The notes: generated by a model from the sequence alone, not told the origin. A stretch of DNA of 64,000 nt from Novosphingobium resinovorum (GCF_027922145.1 NZ_BSFC01000021.1:186001-250000), one strand, 5' to 3'. Counted from the stretch's first letter, positions 1 through 9,270 are shown. Translations and numbers: made by a program.

Positions 1-465
1 GGGCGGGAACGCCGTGAGCAGGTTGGCGAGCTTGGCTTCGCGCTGCTCGGCCGGAAAGGCGGCAAGGCCGAAGACCACCGCGCGGCGAACCCGCTCCGGC
101 AGACTGCGGGCAAGCTGCGTGGCGATGATCGAGCCGGTGTGAAAGCCCATGACGTCGAACTGACCGGCCGGGATCACGCCCCCGCCCGCGAGGTCGGTCA
201 TGAACTGCGCCATGATTTCGGCGAAATCCTCGATGGTGACCGGCTCGGGCGGGGAATCGCTCATGCCGTAGCCCGGCGTATCGACGGCGATCACGGTGCG
301 CTTGGCCGACAGGGGCTCCATCACCGGTAGCCAGTCGCCGCTGTTGCTAGGCGTCTGGTGCAGGCACAGCAGCGGCGGCAGGGCGTCAGGGGTGTCGCAC
401 TTTGCGATGCGATAGTGGAGTTGGCCGAAGCGGCTCGGCGCATAGCCGCGCAGGATTTTGGACAT
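1..465 (-). CDS. alpha/beta-fold hydrolase (C-terminus cut by window edge)
   Basis: The reverse strand reads 155 codons without a stop from ATG 465 to base 1, so the C-terminus lies outside the window. The product begins MSKILRGYAPSRFGQLHYR, has the cap strand LLCLHQTPSNSGDW (oxyanion-hole region) and an acidic segment VIAVDTPGYGMSD, as in alpha/beta hydrolases. The nucleophile elbow reads MGFHTGS, so histidine replaces the usual serine of GxSxG. The gene starts 2 bp after the MFS stop, so the two are probably one transcript. The substrate cannot be told. It could be a non-hydrolytic or His-variant member of the fold. Confidence 0.75.
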   Translation of the reverse strand, partial: MSKILRGYAPSRFGQLHYRIAKCDTPDALPPLLCLHQTPSNSGDWLPVMEPLSAKRTVIAVDTPGYGMSDSPPEPVTIEDFAEIMAQFMTDLAGGGVIPAGQFDVMGFHTGSIIATQLARSLPERVRRAVVFGLAAFPAEQREAKLANLLTAFPP

Positions 466-467
466 GG

Positions 468-1802
468 TCAGTTCCGTTGGTCGGAGGTGATGCGCGAAGC
501 CGCGCGGAAAGCGAGCAGCGACGCCGCGATGAAGGCACAAAGCCCGACGATCGCCATGGATCGACCCACCGCCGCCGGGGAGGCGAACACGGCCTCGGTC
601 AGCCACGCCACGGCCAGCGGGCCGAGCGAGGCACCTATGATGGTCATCACGAAGGCATAGAGCGCCACCGCGAAGCCGCGCACCTTGGTGGGCGTGATCT
701 CCGAGATCACCGACAGCATCGTGGTTCCGTAAATGGCGCTGACCAGCATGATCTCGCCCAGCATGACCATGGCCAGCGGAGCGCTGCCGGACAGCAGCGG
801 CAGGCACGAAGGAATGCCGAGCAGCGACAGGGCTCCGGCAAGCCGCGTCCGCCCACGCGCTCCCGAGCGCGCGCCGACACGGTCGACGACGACGCTGGCG
901 ACGAGCGCTCCGGCGACCGACCATGCGATCTGGCTGGTGCCGAGGCCCTTTCCGGCCGCGCCGACGTGATACCCGAAAGCGCGCGTGAGGAACACGGCGC
1001 CCCATCCCGTCGCAACCGAACCGCCCATCGCATAAAGCGCCAGCGATCCGTAAAGCGGCAGGAACACCCCGCGCTGCGCCGCCAGCAGGCCGAGCCCCTC
1101 GGCGAAGGAGAGCTTCGGCTCCGACCCGGTGACGGCATCGCTGCGGCGCGCAGGCTCGCGCAGCAGGAACAGCAGGATCACGATCAGCAGGCCGGCCGCT
1201 CCCACAAGCGCGAAGGCGATGCGCCACGGGGCGAGTTCACCGATGATCGGCAGGCCCGCGAATACGCCCTTGGGCGCCAGGTCCAGGATCACCCCGCTGA
1301 CCAGCGAGCCGAGGCCGTAGGCGATCATGCTGCCGAAGACGTAGAGCGCCATGGGCCGTCCGCGCCGGTGAGGCGGAAACAGGTCACTGATCATCGTCAC
1401 CGCGCAAGGCCCCAGCACCGCCTCGCCGACGCCGATGAACAGACGCGAGGCGAACATCGACCCGAACCCCTGCGCAAAACCGCCCGCGATCGTCGCCGCG
1501 CTCCATATCACGATCCCGCCGATAAGCAGGCGGCGCCGGTTCACCACGTCCGCCACGGCGCCCAGCGGCAGGCCGACGGTTACGTAGAAGATGGAGAAGG
1601 CGAACCCCTGCAGCAGCGCGATCTGCATCTCGCTGATCGAAAGATCGCGGCGAACCGGATCGATCACCAGAGCCAGCATCCCGCGATCGATGGTGGACAC
1701 GATCTGCGCCAGGAACAGAGTGGCGACAGTGACCCACGCTATCATGGGTCCGATTGCCCGGCCCGTATCGGGACGCATATCGGGCTCCTCTAGTCGCATC
1801 AT
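468..1802 (-). CDS. MFS transporter
   Basis: This is a 444-residue major facilitator superfamily protein with about 12 hydrophobic segments. The family loop between helices 2 and 3 (LPLGAVADVVNRRRLLIGG) and a glycine-rich helix 5 region are visible. ATG 1802 has a good ribosome site (gaggaagg). A second in-frame ATG eight codons later also follows a gaggag, so the start is ambiguous by 24 bp. It lies directly upstream of the alpha/beta hydrolase gene and presumably moves that enzyme's substrate or product. It is only distantly similar to the two paralogous MFS genes at 27810 and 55321. Confidence 0.85.
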   Translation of the reverse strand: MMRLEEPDMRPDTGRAIGPMIAWVTVATLFLAQIVSTIDRGMLALVIDPVRRDLSISEMQIALLQGFAFSIFYVTVGLPLGAVADVVNRRRLLIGGIVIWSAATIAGGFAQGFGSMFASRLFIGVGEAVLGPCAVTMISDLFPPHRRGRPMALYVFGSMIAYGLGSLVSGVILDLAPKGVFAGLPIIGELAPWRIAFALVGAAGLLIVILLFLLREPARRSDAVTGSEPKLSFAEGLGLLAAQRGVFLPLYGSLALYAMGGSVATGWGAVFLTRAFGYHVGAAGKGLGTSQIAWSVAGALVASVVVDRVGARSGARGRTRLAGALSLLGIPSCLPLLSGSAPLAMVMLGEIMLVSAIYGTTMLSVISEITPTKVRGFAVALYAFVMTIIGASLGPLAVAWLTEAVFASPAAVGRSMAIVGLCAFIAASLLAFRAASRITSDQRN

Positions 1803-1852
1803 GGTCCTTCCTCGGATGGGGCGTAACGACCCTTACCCCATCGAAGTGCGAG

Positions 1853-1872
1853 ATCACGAAAGCGACCGTGAT
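1853..1872. promoter_or_regulatory. inverted repeat upstream of the MFS/hydrolase operon
   Basis: ATCACG (1853-1858) and CGTGAT (1867-1872) form perfect 6-bp arms separated by 8 bp, about 50 bp upstream of the MFS start on the minus strand. This could be an operator. No regulator gene sits beside it, so its role is a guess. Confidence 0.25.
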
Positions 1873-1931
1873 TATCCACTGGACGACAAACCGGGCGACC
1901 TTGCCGGATTATCTATCAGTGGAACAATTCC

Positions 1932-2516
1932 TTATGCCGCGAGATGCAGGCGGTCCTTGCGGCCCAGTTCCTGGGCAACGGCATGAGCATCCCGGGCGAT
2001 CCCCCGGGTCAGCGAAGCCGGAATATCGACGTCGAAACCACGGACGAGCAACCCTTCGACAGCCCAGCGCACGCAGTAGTCGGCCGCCACGCCCACGACG
2101 GTCACACGATCGACACCCCGGGCGGCAAGGTCGCGGAAGAACGCCTCGCGCTCGATCTGCACACCGTCAGTGGAGCGGATGCCGACGGCCTCCTCCTGCC
2201 ACATGTCGAAAACACCTTTTTCAAGTGTATAGAGTGGGATGTCGGGGTTTATTGCAGAAGAATCGAGCATGCTTTCCCAGCCCAGCGTGCCCTTTTCGCA
2301 GTGGAGGGGGAACAGCTCTGCTTCCGGCGATCCGACGTAATCCGCAGACATGTGGGTATCGAAGGACATCAGCACGCCCGCTACGTCCTGCGGATCGAGT
2401 GACTCCAGCCAATTTTGCATCGGCGCCACGATCGCCTCCGCATCGGGGACCGGAAGCGCGCCGGAAGTTCGCACGAAGTCATGCTGCATATCCACGACGA
2501 TGACGAAGCCAGCCAC
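1932..2516 (-). CDS. pncA: nicotinamidase-like cysteine hydrolase
   Basis: A 194-residue isochorismatase-fold hydrolase. The catalytic triad fits Asp9 (VVDMQHDF), Lys100 (LEKGVFDM) and Cys148 (GVAADYCVRWA). Asp53, His55 and His72 are in the right places to bind the metal. Nicotinamidase converts nicotinamide to nicotinate for NAD salvage. The family alone would not settle the substrate, but the neighbours do: it is divergent from an NrtR regulator and from pncB, which uses nicotinate. Start ATG 2516 lies 40 bp from the divergent gene. Length is normal for the family. Confidence 0.85.
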   Translation of the reverse strand: MAGFVIVVDMQHDFVRTSGALPVPDAEAIVAPMQNWLESLDPQDVAGVLMSFDTHMSADYVGSPEAELFPLHCEKGTLGWESMLDSSAINPDIPLYTLEKGVFDMWQEEAVGIRSTDGVQIEREAFFRDLAARGVDRVTVVGVAADYCVRWAVEGLLVRGFDVDIPASLTRGIARDAHAVAQELGRKDRLHLAA

Positions 2517-2556
2517 CGAAGCCTCCTGCTGTTACTGATGCGCTTGACATATATCC

Positions 2557-3330
2557 ATGACGGACATAAGTAAAGTGCGACTTGCACATAAGGGTCCGAG
2601 AGACGTGCTTCAGGACGAGGCGGTATTCCTGGCGGGCTATGATGCCCGGGCCTATGACGGCCCTTCGGTCACGGTGGATCTTGTGCTCATGTCGGTCGTC
2701 GATGGCGCTCCCGCGGCCTTGCTGACCCGAAGGGACGAACAGCCCCATGCCGGCAAGTGGGCGCTTCCCGGCGGCTTCGTCGCGGTGGATGAGGATCTCG
2801 ACGCCGCGGCACGCAGGATCCTCGCCTACAAGGCCCACATGGACGGTGCCTATGTGGAGCAACTCTATACGTTCGGCGGTGTCGGTCGCGATCCGCGCAT
2901 GCGGGTCATCAGCGTCGCCTATTTCGCCCTGCTTCCGGCCGATCGTTTCTCCGCCGCTCTGGAGGCAGACCCGGCACTGACCCTGGCGCGTATCTCGGCA
3001 ACGAACTGCAATCCGGCAGAGGTCACAGGCATGAAAGGCGCCCTGCCGCTGGCTTTCGACCACGCGGACATCCTCGGCGTCGCGATGCAGAGGCTGCGCG
3101 GCAAGATCGACTACTCCCCCCTCGCCTTCGCACTGCTGCCGGAGCGGTTCACGCTGCGTGCCCTGCAGGACGTTCACGAGGCGATCCTCGGCCAATCCCT
3201 GAACAAGTCGGCGTTCCGTCGCCGCATGCTCGACCGGGGCTGGCTCGAGGCAACCGGCGAGCGCGAGACCGGCGCATCGTTCCGGCCCGCAGAACTCTTC
3301 CGTTTCCGCCCGATCAACGCCAAAGTCTGA
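2557..3330 (+). CDS. nrtR: NrtR family regulator of NAD metabolism (Nudix + winged helix)
   Basis: The 257-residue product has an N-terminal Nudix domain (about 20-150) and a C-terminal winged-helix domain (about 165-257), the NrtR architecture. The Nudix box at 73-95 is degenerate: the leading G-x5-E and one Arg remain, but the catalytic Glu run is replaced by Ile, Tyr and Lys. This fits a protein that senses ADP-ribose without hydrolysing it. [18 protein letters not shown] is typical of the family. The true start may be GTG 2605, since family members usually begin near FLAGYD; this would free the upstream region for an operator. It probably represses the salvage genes on both sides. Confidence 0.87.
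   Translation: MTDISKVRLAHKGPRDVLQDEAVFLAGYDARAYDGPSVTVDLVLMSVVDGAPAALLTRRDEQPHAGKWALPGGFVAVDEDLDAAARRILAYKAHMDGAYVEQLYTFGGVGRDPRMRVISVAYFALLPADRFSAALEADPALTLARISATNCNPAEVTGMKGALPLAFDHADILGVAMQRLRGKIDYSPLAFALLPERFTLRALQDVHEAILGQSLNKSAFRRRMLDRGWLEATGERETGASFRPAELFRFRPINAKV
2575..2587. promoter_or_regulatory. possible NrtR operator
   Basis: GTGC and GCAC (4-bp arms, 5-bp spacer) form a short palindrome between the divergent pncA and nrtR-pncB genes. A TTGACA hexamer is at 2544-2549, and three ACATA words occur at about 2547, 2564 and 2586. The palindrome would be upstream of nrtR only if the GTG at 2605 is its real start. NrtR operators are normally found in exactly this place, but I cannot match a known consensus. 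Confidence 0.25.
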
Positions 3331-3341
3331 GCAGGTCCATC

Positions 3342-4646
3342 ATGGTCTTCACCGATATCGCCACGCGCACCTACAACCATAACTGGCGGCTCGATCCGAT
3401 CGTGCGCAGCCTCCTCGACACCGACTTCTACAAGCTGCTGATGCTGCAGATGATCCGGCAGCTTCACCCCGAGGTGCAGGCGACCTTCGAACTGATCAAC
3501 CGTACCCGCAGCGTCCGCCTTGCCAAAGTCATCGACGAGGCGGAATTGCGCGCGCAGCTCGATCATGCCCGCTCGCTGCGGTTCGGGAAGAAGGAGCTGA
3601 TCTGGCTGGCCGGCAACAGCTTCTACGGCCGCAGGCAGATGTTCAGCCCGGAATTCATCGCGTGGCTCGCCGACTTCCGCCTGCCGGATTACGAGTTGCG
3701 CCAGCACGATGGCCAGTACGAACTGCGCTTCCACGGCCCTTGGACCCACACCATGATGTGGGAGATTCCGGCGCTCGCGATCATCAACGAACTGCGGTCG
3801 CGCGCGGCGATGAAGGGGCGCGGACGGTTCGAACTCGATGTGCTCTATGCGCGCGCAAAGGCCAAGCTATGGGAGAAGGTGGAGCGGCTCTCGGCGCTGC
3901 CCGACCTCGTCATCTCGGATTTCGGCACACGGCGGCGGCACGGCTTCCTGTGGCAGCGCTGGTGCGTCGAGGCGCTGAAGGAAGGACTGGGCGAGCGGTT
4001 CATCGGCTCCTCCAACGTGCTGCTGTCGATGGACGCGGACCTTGAGGCGATCGGCACCAACGCGCATGAGCTGCCGATGGTCTACGCTGCCTTGGCGAAC
4101 GACGAGGAGGAACTGGCGAGCGCTCCCTACCGCGTGCTTGAAGACTGGAGCGCGCACTACGGCGGCAACCTGCTCGTCGCGCTGCCCGACGCCTTTGGTA
4201 CAGCTTCGTTCCTGCGCAACGCGCCCGATTGGCTGGCCGACTGGACCGGCTTTCGCCCGGACAGCGCCCCGCCGATCGAAGGAGGAGAACAGATCATCCG
4301 CTGGTGGGAGGAAAAGGGCCGCGATCCCCGCACCAAGCTGCTGATCTTTTCCGACGGCATGGACATCGACAGCATCGAGGCGACCTATCGCCACTTCCAC
4401 GGCCGCGTGCGCATGAGCTTCGGTTGGGGCACCAACCTGACGAACGACTTCCGCGGCTGCGCACCTTTCGCGACGAACGGGCTCGATCCGATTTCGCTCG
4501 TTTGCAAGGTGGTGGAGACGAACGGCCGGCCGGCCGTCAAGCTTTCCGACAATCCCGCCAAGGCGACTGGAGCCCCGGCGGAAATCGAGCGCTACTTGCG
4601 CATCTTCGGCGCTGCCGGACGCCAGACCGCTGAAGTGCTGGTCTGA
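3342..4646 (+). CDS. pncB: nicotinate phosphoribosyltransferase
   Basis: A 434-residue protein with clear PncB features: the N-terminal [23 protein letters not shown], and the phosphate-binding stretch [12 protein letters not shown]. It joins nicotinate to PRPP to give nicotinate mononucleotide, the committed step of the Preiss-Handler pathway in the cytoplasm. It starts 11 bp after nrtR and is very likely co-transcribed with it and controlled by it. Length is normal. Together with the divergent nicotinamidase it forms a complete nicotinamide-to-NaMN module. Confidence 0.93.
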   Translation: MVFTDIATRTYNHNWRLDPIVRSLLDTDFYKLLMLQMIRQLHPEVQATFELINRTRSVRLAKVIDEAELRAQLDHARSLRFGKKELIWLAGNSFYGRRQMFSPEFIAWLADFRLPDYELRQHDGQYELRFHGPWTHTMMWEIPALAIINELRSRAAMKGRGRFELDVLYARAKAKLWEKVERLSALPDLVISDFGTRRRHGFLWQRWCVEALKEGLGERFIGSSNVLLSMDADLEAIGTNAHELPMVYAALANDEEELASAPYRVLEDWSAHYGGNLLVALPDAFGTASFLRNAPDWLADWTGFRPDSAPPIEGGEQIIRWWEEKGRDPRTKLLIFSDGMDIDSIEATYRHFHGRVRMSFGWGTNLTNDFRGCAPFATNGLDPISLVCKVVETNGRPAVKLSDNPAKATGAPAEIERYLRIFGAAGRQTAEVLV

Positions 4647-4669
4647 CGTCCGGAACCCGGCATGGTCCT

Positions 4670-4691
4670 TATGTAGTCACTATGTAATCAC
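4670..4691. repeat. 11-bp tandem direct repeat
   Basis: TATGTAGTCAC is followed directly by TATGTAATCAC. The second copy contains the stop codon of the convergent SDR gene. It is probably a small slippage duplication between pncB and the SDR. Confidence 0.6.
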
Positions 4692-5440
4692 TGCGCGGTG
4701 AGGCCGCCGTCGACTACGAACTCGCCGCCAGTCACGTATCTGGCGCGGTCGGACAGGAGGAAGACGATCATGTTACCGATGTCGCCAGGCTCGCCCATGC
4801 GCTTCATCGGGATCATGGCGTTGATGGCGTCGTACTGGTCCGGGTTGTCCTCGATCGCGACCTTCTGCATGTCGGTCCAGATCACGCCGGGGTGAACCGA
4901 GTTCACACGGATGCCCTTGGCGGCGACTTCCAGCGCCAGCGACTTGGAGTAGAGCCGCACGCCCCCCTTGCTTGCGGCATAGGCCGAAGCCCCGGGAATG
5001 CCGACGAGCCCGGCGACGGAAGACAAGTTGACGATGGAACCTGCGCCTTGCGCCTCCATCACCGGCAGGACCGCCCGGCAGCCGAGGTAGACGCTCTTGA
5101 GATTGACGTTGATCTGCCGGTCCCATGCGGCAGGATCGAGGTCGGCGGTCCACTTGAGTACCGCGATCCCTGCGTTGTTAACGAGACCGTCGATGCGGCC
5201 GGTCTGCGCCTTCACCGTATCGATCAGCGTGGCCCAGCCCGCCTCGTCGGTGACGTCCTGCGCAAATCCGGTGGCGGCAAGGCCCTCAGCGCGCAATTCC
5301 TCGGCACGGGCCGCGGCGGCATCGCCATCGAGGTCGGTCAGGGTCACGGCGTGGCCCTCCCGGGCCAGCAGACGTGCGGTGGCGAAGCCAAGGCCGCCCG
5401 CAGACGCGGCGCCGGTGACGATGATGCTCTTCTGGGTCAT
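4688..5440 (-). CDS. SDR family NAD(P)-dependent oxidoreductase
   Basis: A 250-residue classical short-chain dehydrogenase. It has an N-terminal glycine-rich nucleotide motif (TGAASAGGLGFA), NNAG at about 90, Ser of NLSSVAG, and the YAASK catalytic Tyr-Lys pair. The C-terminal GGEFVVDGGL is typical of the FabG-like group. It interconverts an alcohol and a ketone, substrate unknown. It lies 18 bp downstream of the NTF2-like gene in the TetR-TBDR-NTF2-SDR run, so it is probably part of the same catabolic operon. Confidence 0.88.
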   Translation of the reverse strand: MTQKSIIVTGAASAGGLGFATARLLAREGHAVTLTDLDGDAAAARAEELRAEGLAATGFAQDVTDEAGWATLIDTVKAQTGRIDGLVNNAGIAVLKWTADLDPAAWDRQINVNLKSVYLGCRAVLPVMEAQGAGSIVNLSSVAGLVGIPGASAYAASKGGVRLYSKSLALEVAAKGIRVNSVHPGVIWTDMQKVAIEDNPDQYDAINAMIPMKRMGEPGDIGNMIVFLLSDRARYVTGGEFVVDGGLTAQ

Positions 5441-5458
5441 TGGGTTATCTCTTTCCGG

Positions 5459-5983
5459 TCATGCGTTGCTGAGCCATTCGCGATCGTAGGATCGGTCGGT
5501 CATGTCGTGGCGGCCAAGCAGGCAGGCGGCGAGGTCGCCGGACAGGATGCCGTCTGCGGCAGGCTCCGTGCGCGCCCAGTCGACGAATTCGCTGCGGTGG
5601 GCGAAGCGCCACTCCGAGCCCCGCCGTTCGTAGCGATCGACATAGCGGCCGCTGATAATCATGTCGGTGGGCATGCCTTCGGCCAGGATGCGATGAAAGG
5701 CGTAGTAGTAGACTTCGCCATAGGCGCGGTTGGCATCGGTTTCGTCGAACTCGATCAGATGCTGGCCGATGATGTGCTGGTTGGCGAGATGCTCGGTCAG
5801 CAGGTCCTGCGCGAAGGCCACGAAGTCCGGTCCGCAGCCCTTGAAGATGCCGTAGTCGGTCGTCGAATCCGGCCAGAAGGTATCCAGTTGCAGCGCACGG
5901 TCGAGGCGGTCCTGTCCACGCATATAGCGCATGGCGAGGTCGCGGATTGCATCCTTGGCGATAAGTCTTTGAAGGTCGTTCAT
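5459..5983 (-). CDS. NTF2/SnoaL-like protein
   Basis: A 174-residue protein of the NTF2-like (SnoaL) cone fold. It carries the pattern seen in all four such proteins here: an N-terminal helix (DAIRDLAMRYMRGQDRLD), then a Trp-Pro-Asp turn (FWPDSTTDYG) and a central HLIEFD strand. Family members include small dehydratases, isomerases and formaldehyde lyases of aromatic catabolism, so an enzymatic role is likely but unproven. The start at 5983 was chosen for its aggaaagg ribosome site; the frame is open for 52 more codons upstream, which run into the TBDR gene. It follows a TBDR gene and a strong hairpin. Confidence 0.78.
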   Translation of the reverse strand: MNDLQRLIAKDAIRDLAMRYMRGQDRLDRALQLDTFWPDSTTDYGIFKGCGPDFVAFAQDLLTEHLANQHIIGQHLIEFDETDANRAYGEVYYYAFHRILAEGMPTDMIISGRYVDRYERRGSEWRFAHRSEFVDWARTEPAADGILSGDLAACLLGRHDMTDRSYDREWLSNA

Positions 5984-6004
5984 GACCTTTCCTTTCGATG
6001 GGAA

Positions 6005-6029
6005 GGGCCGACGCATCGTGCGTCGGCCC
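6005..6029 (-). terminator. strong intercistronic hairpin after the TBDR gene
   Basis: GGGCCGACGCA pairs perfectly with TGCGTCGGCCC around a 3-base loop, just after the TBDR stop (6036) and before the NTF2-like start (5983). There is no T-run, so it may be a partial terminator or an mRNA-stabilising hairpin. Confidence 0.6.
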
Positions 6030-6035
6030 GCTGGG

Positions 6036-8474
6036 TCAGAACCTGACGCTGGCCTGCAACTGCACCGTGCGGGGCAGGTTAACGAAGCCGATCTGATCGG
6101 CAACGCCGGTCGTACCTGTGTTCGGCGCGTCGATCGCACCGCCGACGATGAACTGGTTGGTGAGGTTCTTGCCGATCAGCGCCAGTTCGAAGCGTTCATC
6201 GTTGAACTTCACGCGGATCGTGCCGTCCACGGTCAGGTACTTCGCCTGACGCGAGAACGGATGCGCGAAGCTGGAGGCAAGGTAGGTGCTGGAATAGCGC
6301 GTGTCGATCGTGGCACCCAGCTTGGTGCCCTCGCCGATATCGGTTTCATAGCCGACGCCCAGCGACCCCGTCCACTTGGGCGCGACTGCGGTGGGAGCCC
6401 CGCTCAGGTCCTGACCCGGTGCGCCCTGGAAGGTAGTGTCGCAGCCTTGCGCCACCGACTGACCACCATAACAGGGTGCGATGTAGTTGAGGTAGCGCGC
6501 CTTGTTGTAGTTGATCGATCCGTGCAGGTTGAGGCCCGGCGCGGCGTAGGGTGCGAATTCGAACTCCAGTTCCGCACCCTTGGTCCGGGCGGCACCGGCG
6601 TTGGTGGTGATGAAGGCGAACGTCTGCGAGTTGAAGAAGTCGACCTGCAGGTTGACGTACTTGTAGCTGTAGACGTCGAAATTCAGGCGCAACTGGTTGT
6701 CGAGCAGCTTGGACTTGATGCCGACTTCGAAGCCGCGCGCCTTCTCCGGGGCGAACGCGACGTCGCTGGGAACCGTGCTGGCGCTGACGAAGCCGGAGTT
6801 GGAGAACCCACCGGACTTGTACGCGGTCTTGGAGGCACCGTAGACGGTGACGTCGTCCGTCGGCTTCCACGTCAGCGTCGCTTCGGGCGACCAGTTGTTG
6901 AAGGTCTGGTCCGCGTTGATGGGCGTATCCTGCAGGAAGATCCCTTGCAACGCGGCATTCACGTAAGGCTGGATGAGATAGCTGTCCTTGGTTTCGTGAA
7001 TGTAGCGAACGCCGACGGCAGCCTCGAGCGTCGGCAGGATCTTCCAGGTCGTCTGCCCATAGGCGGACAGCGTCTCACCATGGGTTTCGGAATGCTTGAA
7101 ATAGCCGAGGTAGCGATATTCGGCCGGGGCGGTCGAATCCTCGATGTTGCCGAACGACCCGCTCTGTCGGTGGTTGCGATGGGTCTTCTGGTAATACGCG
7201 CCGACGAGGAGGTTGATCGGCCCGTCGAACCTGGTCTGGGCGCGCAACTCGCTCGAGAATGCGTGGTAGATGGACCGCTCGGACGAAGGCGCGGCGGCCA
7301 GATCGCTCGATACGAAGGTACAGTCGCACGCCCACTGGTTGACGTTGCGGTTGAAGTTGTTGACCCAGGTGAGATCAACGTTGTCCATCGCGTATTCGGC
7401 GGTGCCGGTGACCGCCCAGCTCTTGTAGGTGTTGTACAGCGCGCCGTCGTCACGCGACCACGGGTTTGTACCGGCAAGGTCTTCCGGGAAATAGTTCTGG
7501 TAGACGGTGAACGACTTGCCGCACTTGATCGCCGGGTTCAGCGAATACGTCCCCGTTGCGCATCCGAAGGGGACGTAATTCCACGAATTGTTGTTGTTCT
7601 TCGAGGTCGAGCCGTTCGCCTTCAGCGTGAACTTGAAGTCGTTCCCCGGATCCCATACCAGCGTCACACGGCCGAGCAGTTCCTTGTTGCCGGGGTTGTC
7701 GCCGTCATAGGCCGGTGCGAAGTGCGGCGTCGTCACGCCGGTGGCGACGTCAAAGGTATTGTAGGTCTTGTCGATGCCGCCGTTCTTGAAATAGCCGCCC
7801 CACATGTTCGATGCCCGCACGGCGACGCGCACGCCCAGCGTATCGGTGATCGGGCCGGATCCGACGAACTCGCCGACCAGCTCTTTGGCGCGAAACTCAT
7901 AGCCCAGCTTGGCCTTGAATTCGGGGCTGGATGTGGGGTCTGCGGTACGCAGCGAAATCACGCCGGCGGTGGCGTTCTTGCCAAAGAACAGCGACTGCGG
8001 CCCCTTGAGCACTTCCACGCCCTCAAGGTCGAGGAAGCCCTCATTGATGACGCGGCCCTGGCCGTAGTAGACGCCGTCGACGACGACCGCGACCGACTGC
8101 TCGATACCGATGGAGGTCGAGGACGACCCGATGCCGCGCAAGGTCAGCTGCGCGCCCGAGCCGTTCGAGGCGCGGCCGATCGTGAACTGCGGCGTCTGCG
8201 TGGAGATCTTCTCCAAGCTGGTCATGTCGTAGCGTTCAAGCACTTCGGCGGTCAGCGCGGTGACGGCGACCGGCACGTCCTGCAGGCTCTCCGCCCGGCG
8301 GCGCGCGGTGACAACAATGTCGCCGAGACCGCCTTCGGTATGCTCCTGCGCAGCGGATGCTGGCAGCGGCGCTACGACCGCTTCCTGAGCATTTGCGGAT
8401 GTGAATGCGAAAGCCGACATGGCAATGCTCGCCATGAGCGCGGTACGCACGGTTCGTGCTGCCTCTCCAGACAT
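6036..8474 (-). CDS. TonB-dependent outer-membrane receptor
   Basis: An 812-residue TBDR. It has a signal peptide (about 1-29, ending SANA-Q), then GDIVVTARRRAESLQDVPVA (51-70) opening the plug domain, the plug signature GAQLTLRGIG and LKGPQSLFFGKNATAGV, and a beta-barrel ending in aromatic VQLQASVRF. It imports a large or scarce substrate across the outer membrane using TonB energy. ATG 8474 was chosen for its aaaggag site and because a proper signal peptide follows. It is a close paralogue of the receptors at 23607 and 38726, including paired cysteines in two loops. An upstream TetR probably controls it. Confidence 0.92.
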   Translation of the reverse strand: MSGEAARTVRTALMASIAMSAFAFTSANAQEAVVAPLPASAAQEHTEGGLGDIVVTARRRAESLQDVPVAVTALTAEVLERYDMTSLEKISTQTPQFTIGRASNGSGAQLTLRGIGSSSTSIGIEQSVAVVVDGVYYGQGRVINEGFLDLEGVEVLKGPQSLFFGKNATAGVISLRTADPTSSPEFKAKLGYEFRAKELVGEFVGSGPITDTLGVRVAVRASNMWGGYFKNGGIDKTYNTFDVATGVTTPHFAPAYDGDNPGNKELLGRVTLVWDPGNDFKFTLKANGSTSKNNNNSWNYVPFGCATGTYSLNPAIKCGKSFTVYQNYFPEDLAGTNPWSRDDGALYNTYKSWAVTGTAEYAMDNVDLTWVNNFNRNVNQWACDCTFVSSDLAAAPSSERSIYHAFSSELRAQTRFDGPINLLVGAYYQKTHRNHRQSGSFGNIEDSTAPAEYRYLGYFKHSETHGETLSAYGQTTWKILPTLEAAVGVRYIHETKDSYLIQPYVNAALQGIFLQDTPINADQTFNNWSPEATLTWKPTDDVTVYGASKTAYKSGGFSNSGFVSASTVPSDVAFAPEKARGFEVGIKSKLLDNQLRLNFDVYSYKYVNLQVDFFNSQTFAFITTNAGAARTKGAELEFEFAPYAAPGLNLHGSINYNKARYLNYIAPCYGGQSVAQGCDTTFQGAPGQDLSGAPTAVAPKWTGSLGVGYETDIGEGTKLGATIDTRYSSTYLASSFAHPFSRQAKYLTVDGTIRVKFNDERFELALIGKNLTNQFIVGGAIDAPNTGTTGVADQIGFVNLPRTVQLQASVRF

Positions 8475-8577
8475 CGAAAGCTCCTTTCCCCTTGAACCGG
8501 AAAGGGCCTGTTCTGACTTGGTCGCCCCCCGGGTGCCTCGTATTCGAGACCAGGCGGAACGTATCCTCATTAAAAAA

Positions 8578-8591
8578 TGCAGTGGACTGCA
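8578..8591. promoter_or_regulatory. 14-bp palindrome upstream of the TBDR gene
   Basis: TGCAGT and ACTGCA are perfect 6-bp arms around GG, in an AT-rich stretch between the TetR stop (8599) and the TBDR start (8474). On the minus strand it is followed by six T, so it could instead be a weak terminator of the TetR gene (5-bp stem, 4-base loop). An operator for the TetR is the other reading. Confidence 0.4.
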
Positions 8592-8598
8592 ATAAATG

Positions 8599-9270
8599 CT
8601 AGGCGGGTGTAACTACCCTGGTCAGCGCGCGGGTCAGTGCCCGCGCCCGGTCCCTCAACTGCGCCGCCAGTGGAGCTTCCGCGTAAGGCAGCAGCACCTG
8701 GCAGATCGCGAGCCGCAAGTGCGTTTCGAGCGCATCGTCCGGTATTTCGCGCTTGGCCCAGAGCACGATGGTGCCAACCATCCTCATGCACACGAAGCGC
8801 GACACGGTGGCGATGTCGTCGATGGCTACGAGCCCCTCTGCCCGCATGACTTTCAGCGCTCCCCCGGCGAAGCGCTCGTAGACGTCCGGCAGGCCGACCA
8901 TGTCCGCGTGCTCGACGAGGATGGACCCGAACGCCCGCGCGAGTTCGGGCGCCTCGAAGGTCTTTTCGGCCAATCGGCTCGGTAGCACCTCGAAGAAGCC
9001 GAAGCCCTCACCGCCCTCTTCATGGGCTTGGGCGATGGTTTCCTCGCTGCGCTCCCGCGCGTTGAAGGCGAAGAGGCGATCCTTAGACCCGTAGATGTTG
9101 AACAGCGTACGCTCGGCGACGCCTGCGGTTTCCGCGATCATGCGCATCGACAGCGCTTCACCGCCGTGAAGCGCAAGCAGGGCGAACGTCGCCGCCTGTA
9201 TCCGCTCGCGCCGCTCGCGCTGGCGGGGGGTCAACTGGCGGATGCCTTGTGCGATATCGTTTGCGTCCAT
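8599..9270 (-). CDS. TetR/AcrR family regulator
   Basis: A 223-residue protein. Its N-terminal TetR helix-turn-helix is at about 20-65 (RERIQAATFALLALHGGEA, then MIAETAGVAERTLFNIYGSK), followed by an all-helical ligand domain. It lies 125 bp upstream of the TBDR gene, on the same strand, and is the only regulator in this block. Control of the TBDR, NTF2-like and SDR genes in response to the imported compound is the natural inference. The ligand is unknown. Confidence 0.88.
   Translation of the reverse strand: MDANDIAQGIRQLTPRQRERRERIQAATFALLALHGGEALSMRMIAETAGVAERTLFNIYGSKDRLFAFNARERSEETIAQAHEEGGEGFGFFEVLPSRLAEKTFEAPELARAFGSILVEHADMVGLPDVYERFAGGALKVMRAEGLVAIDDIATVSRFVCMRMVGTIVLWAKREIPDDALETHLRLAICQVLLPYAEAPLAAQLRDRARALTRALTRVVTPA

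Noticed and set aside
402..1793. 463-codon plus-strand open frame
   Set aside because: Antisense of the MFS gene; the translation is Arg/His-rich with no membrane segment.
5982..8495. 837-codon plus-strand open frame
   Set aside because: Shadow of the minus-strand TBDR at 6036-8474, which has all receptor motifs.
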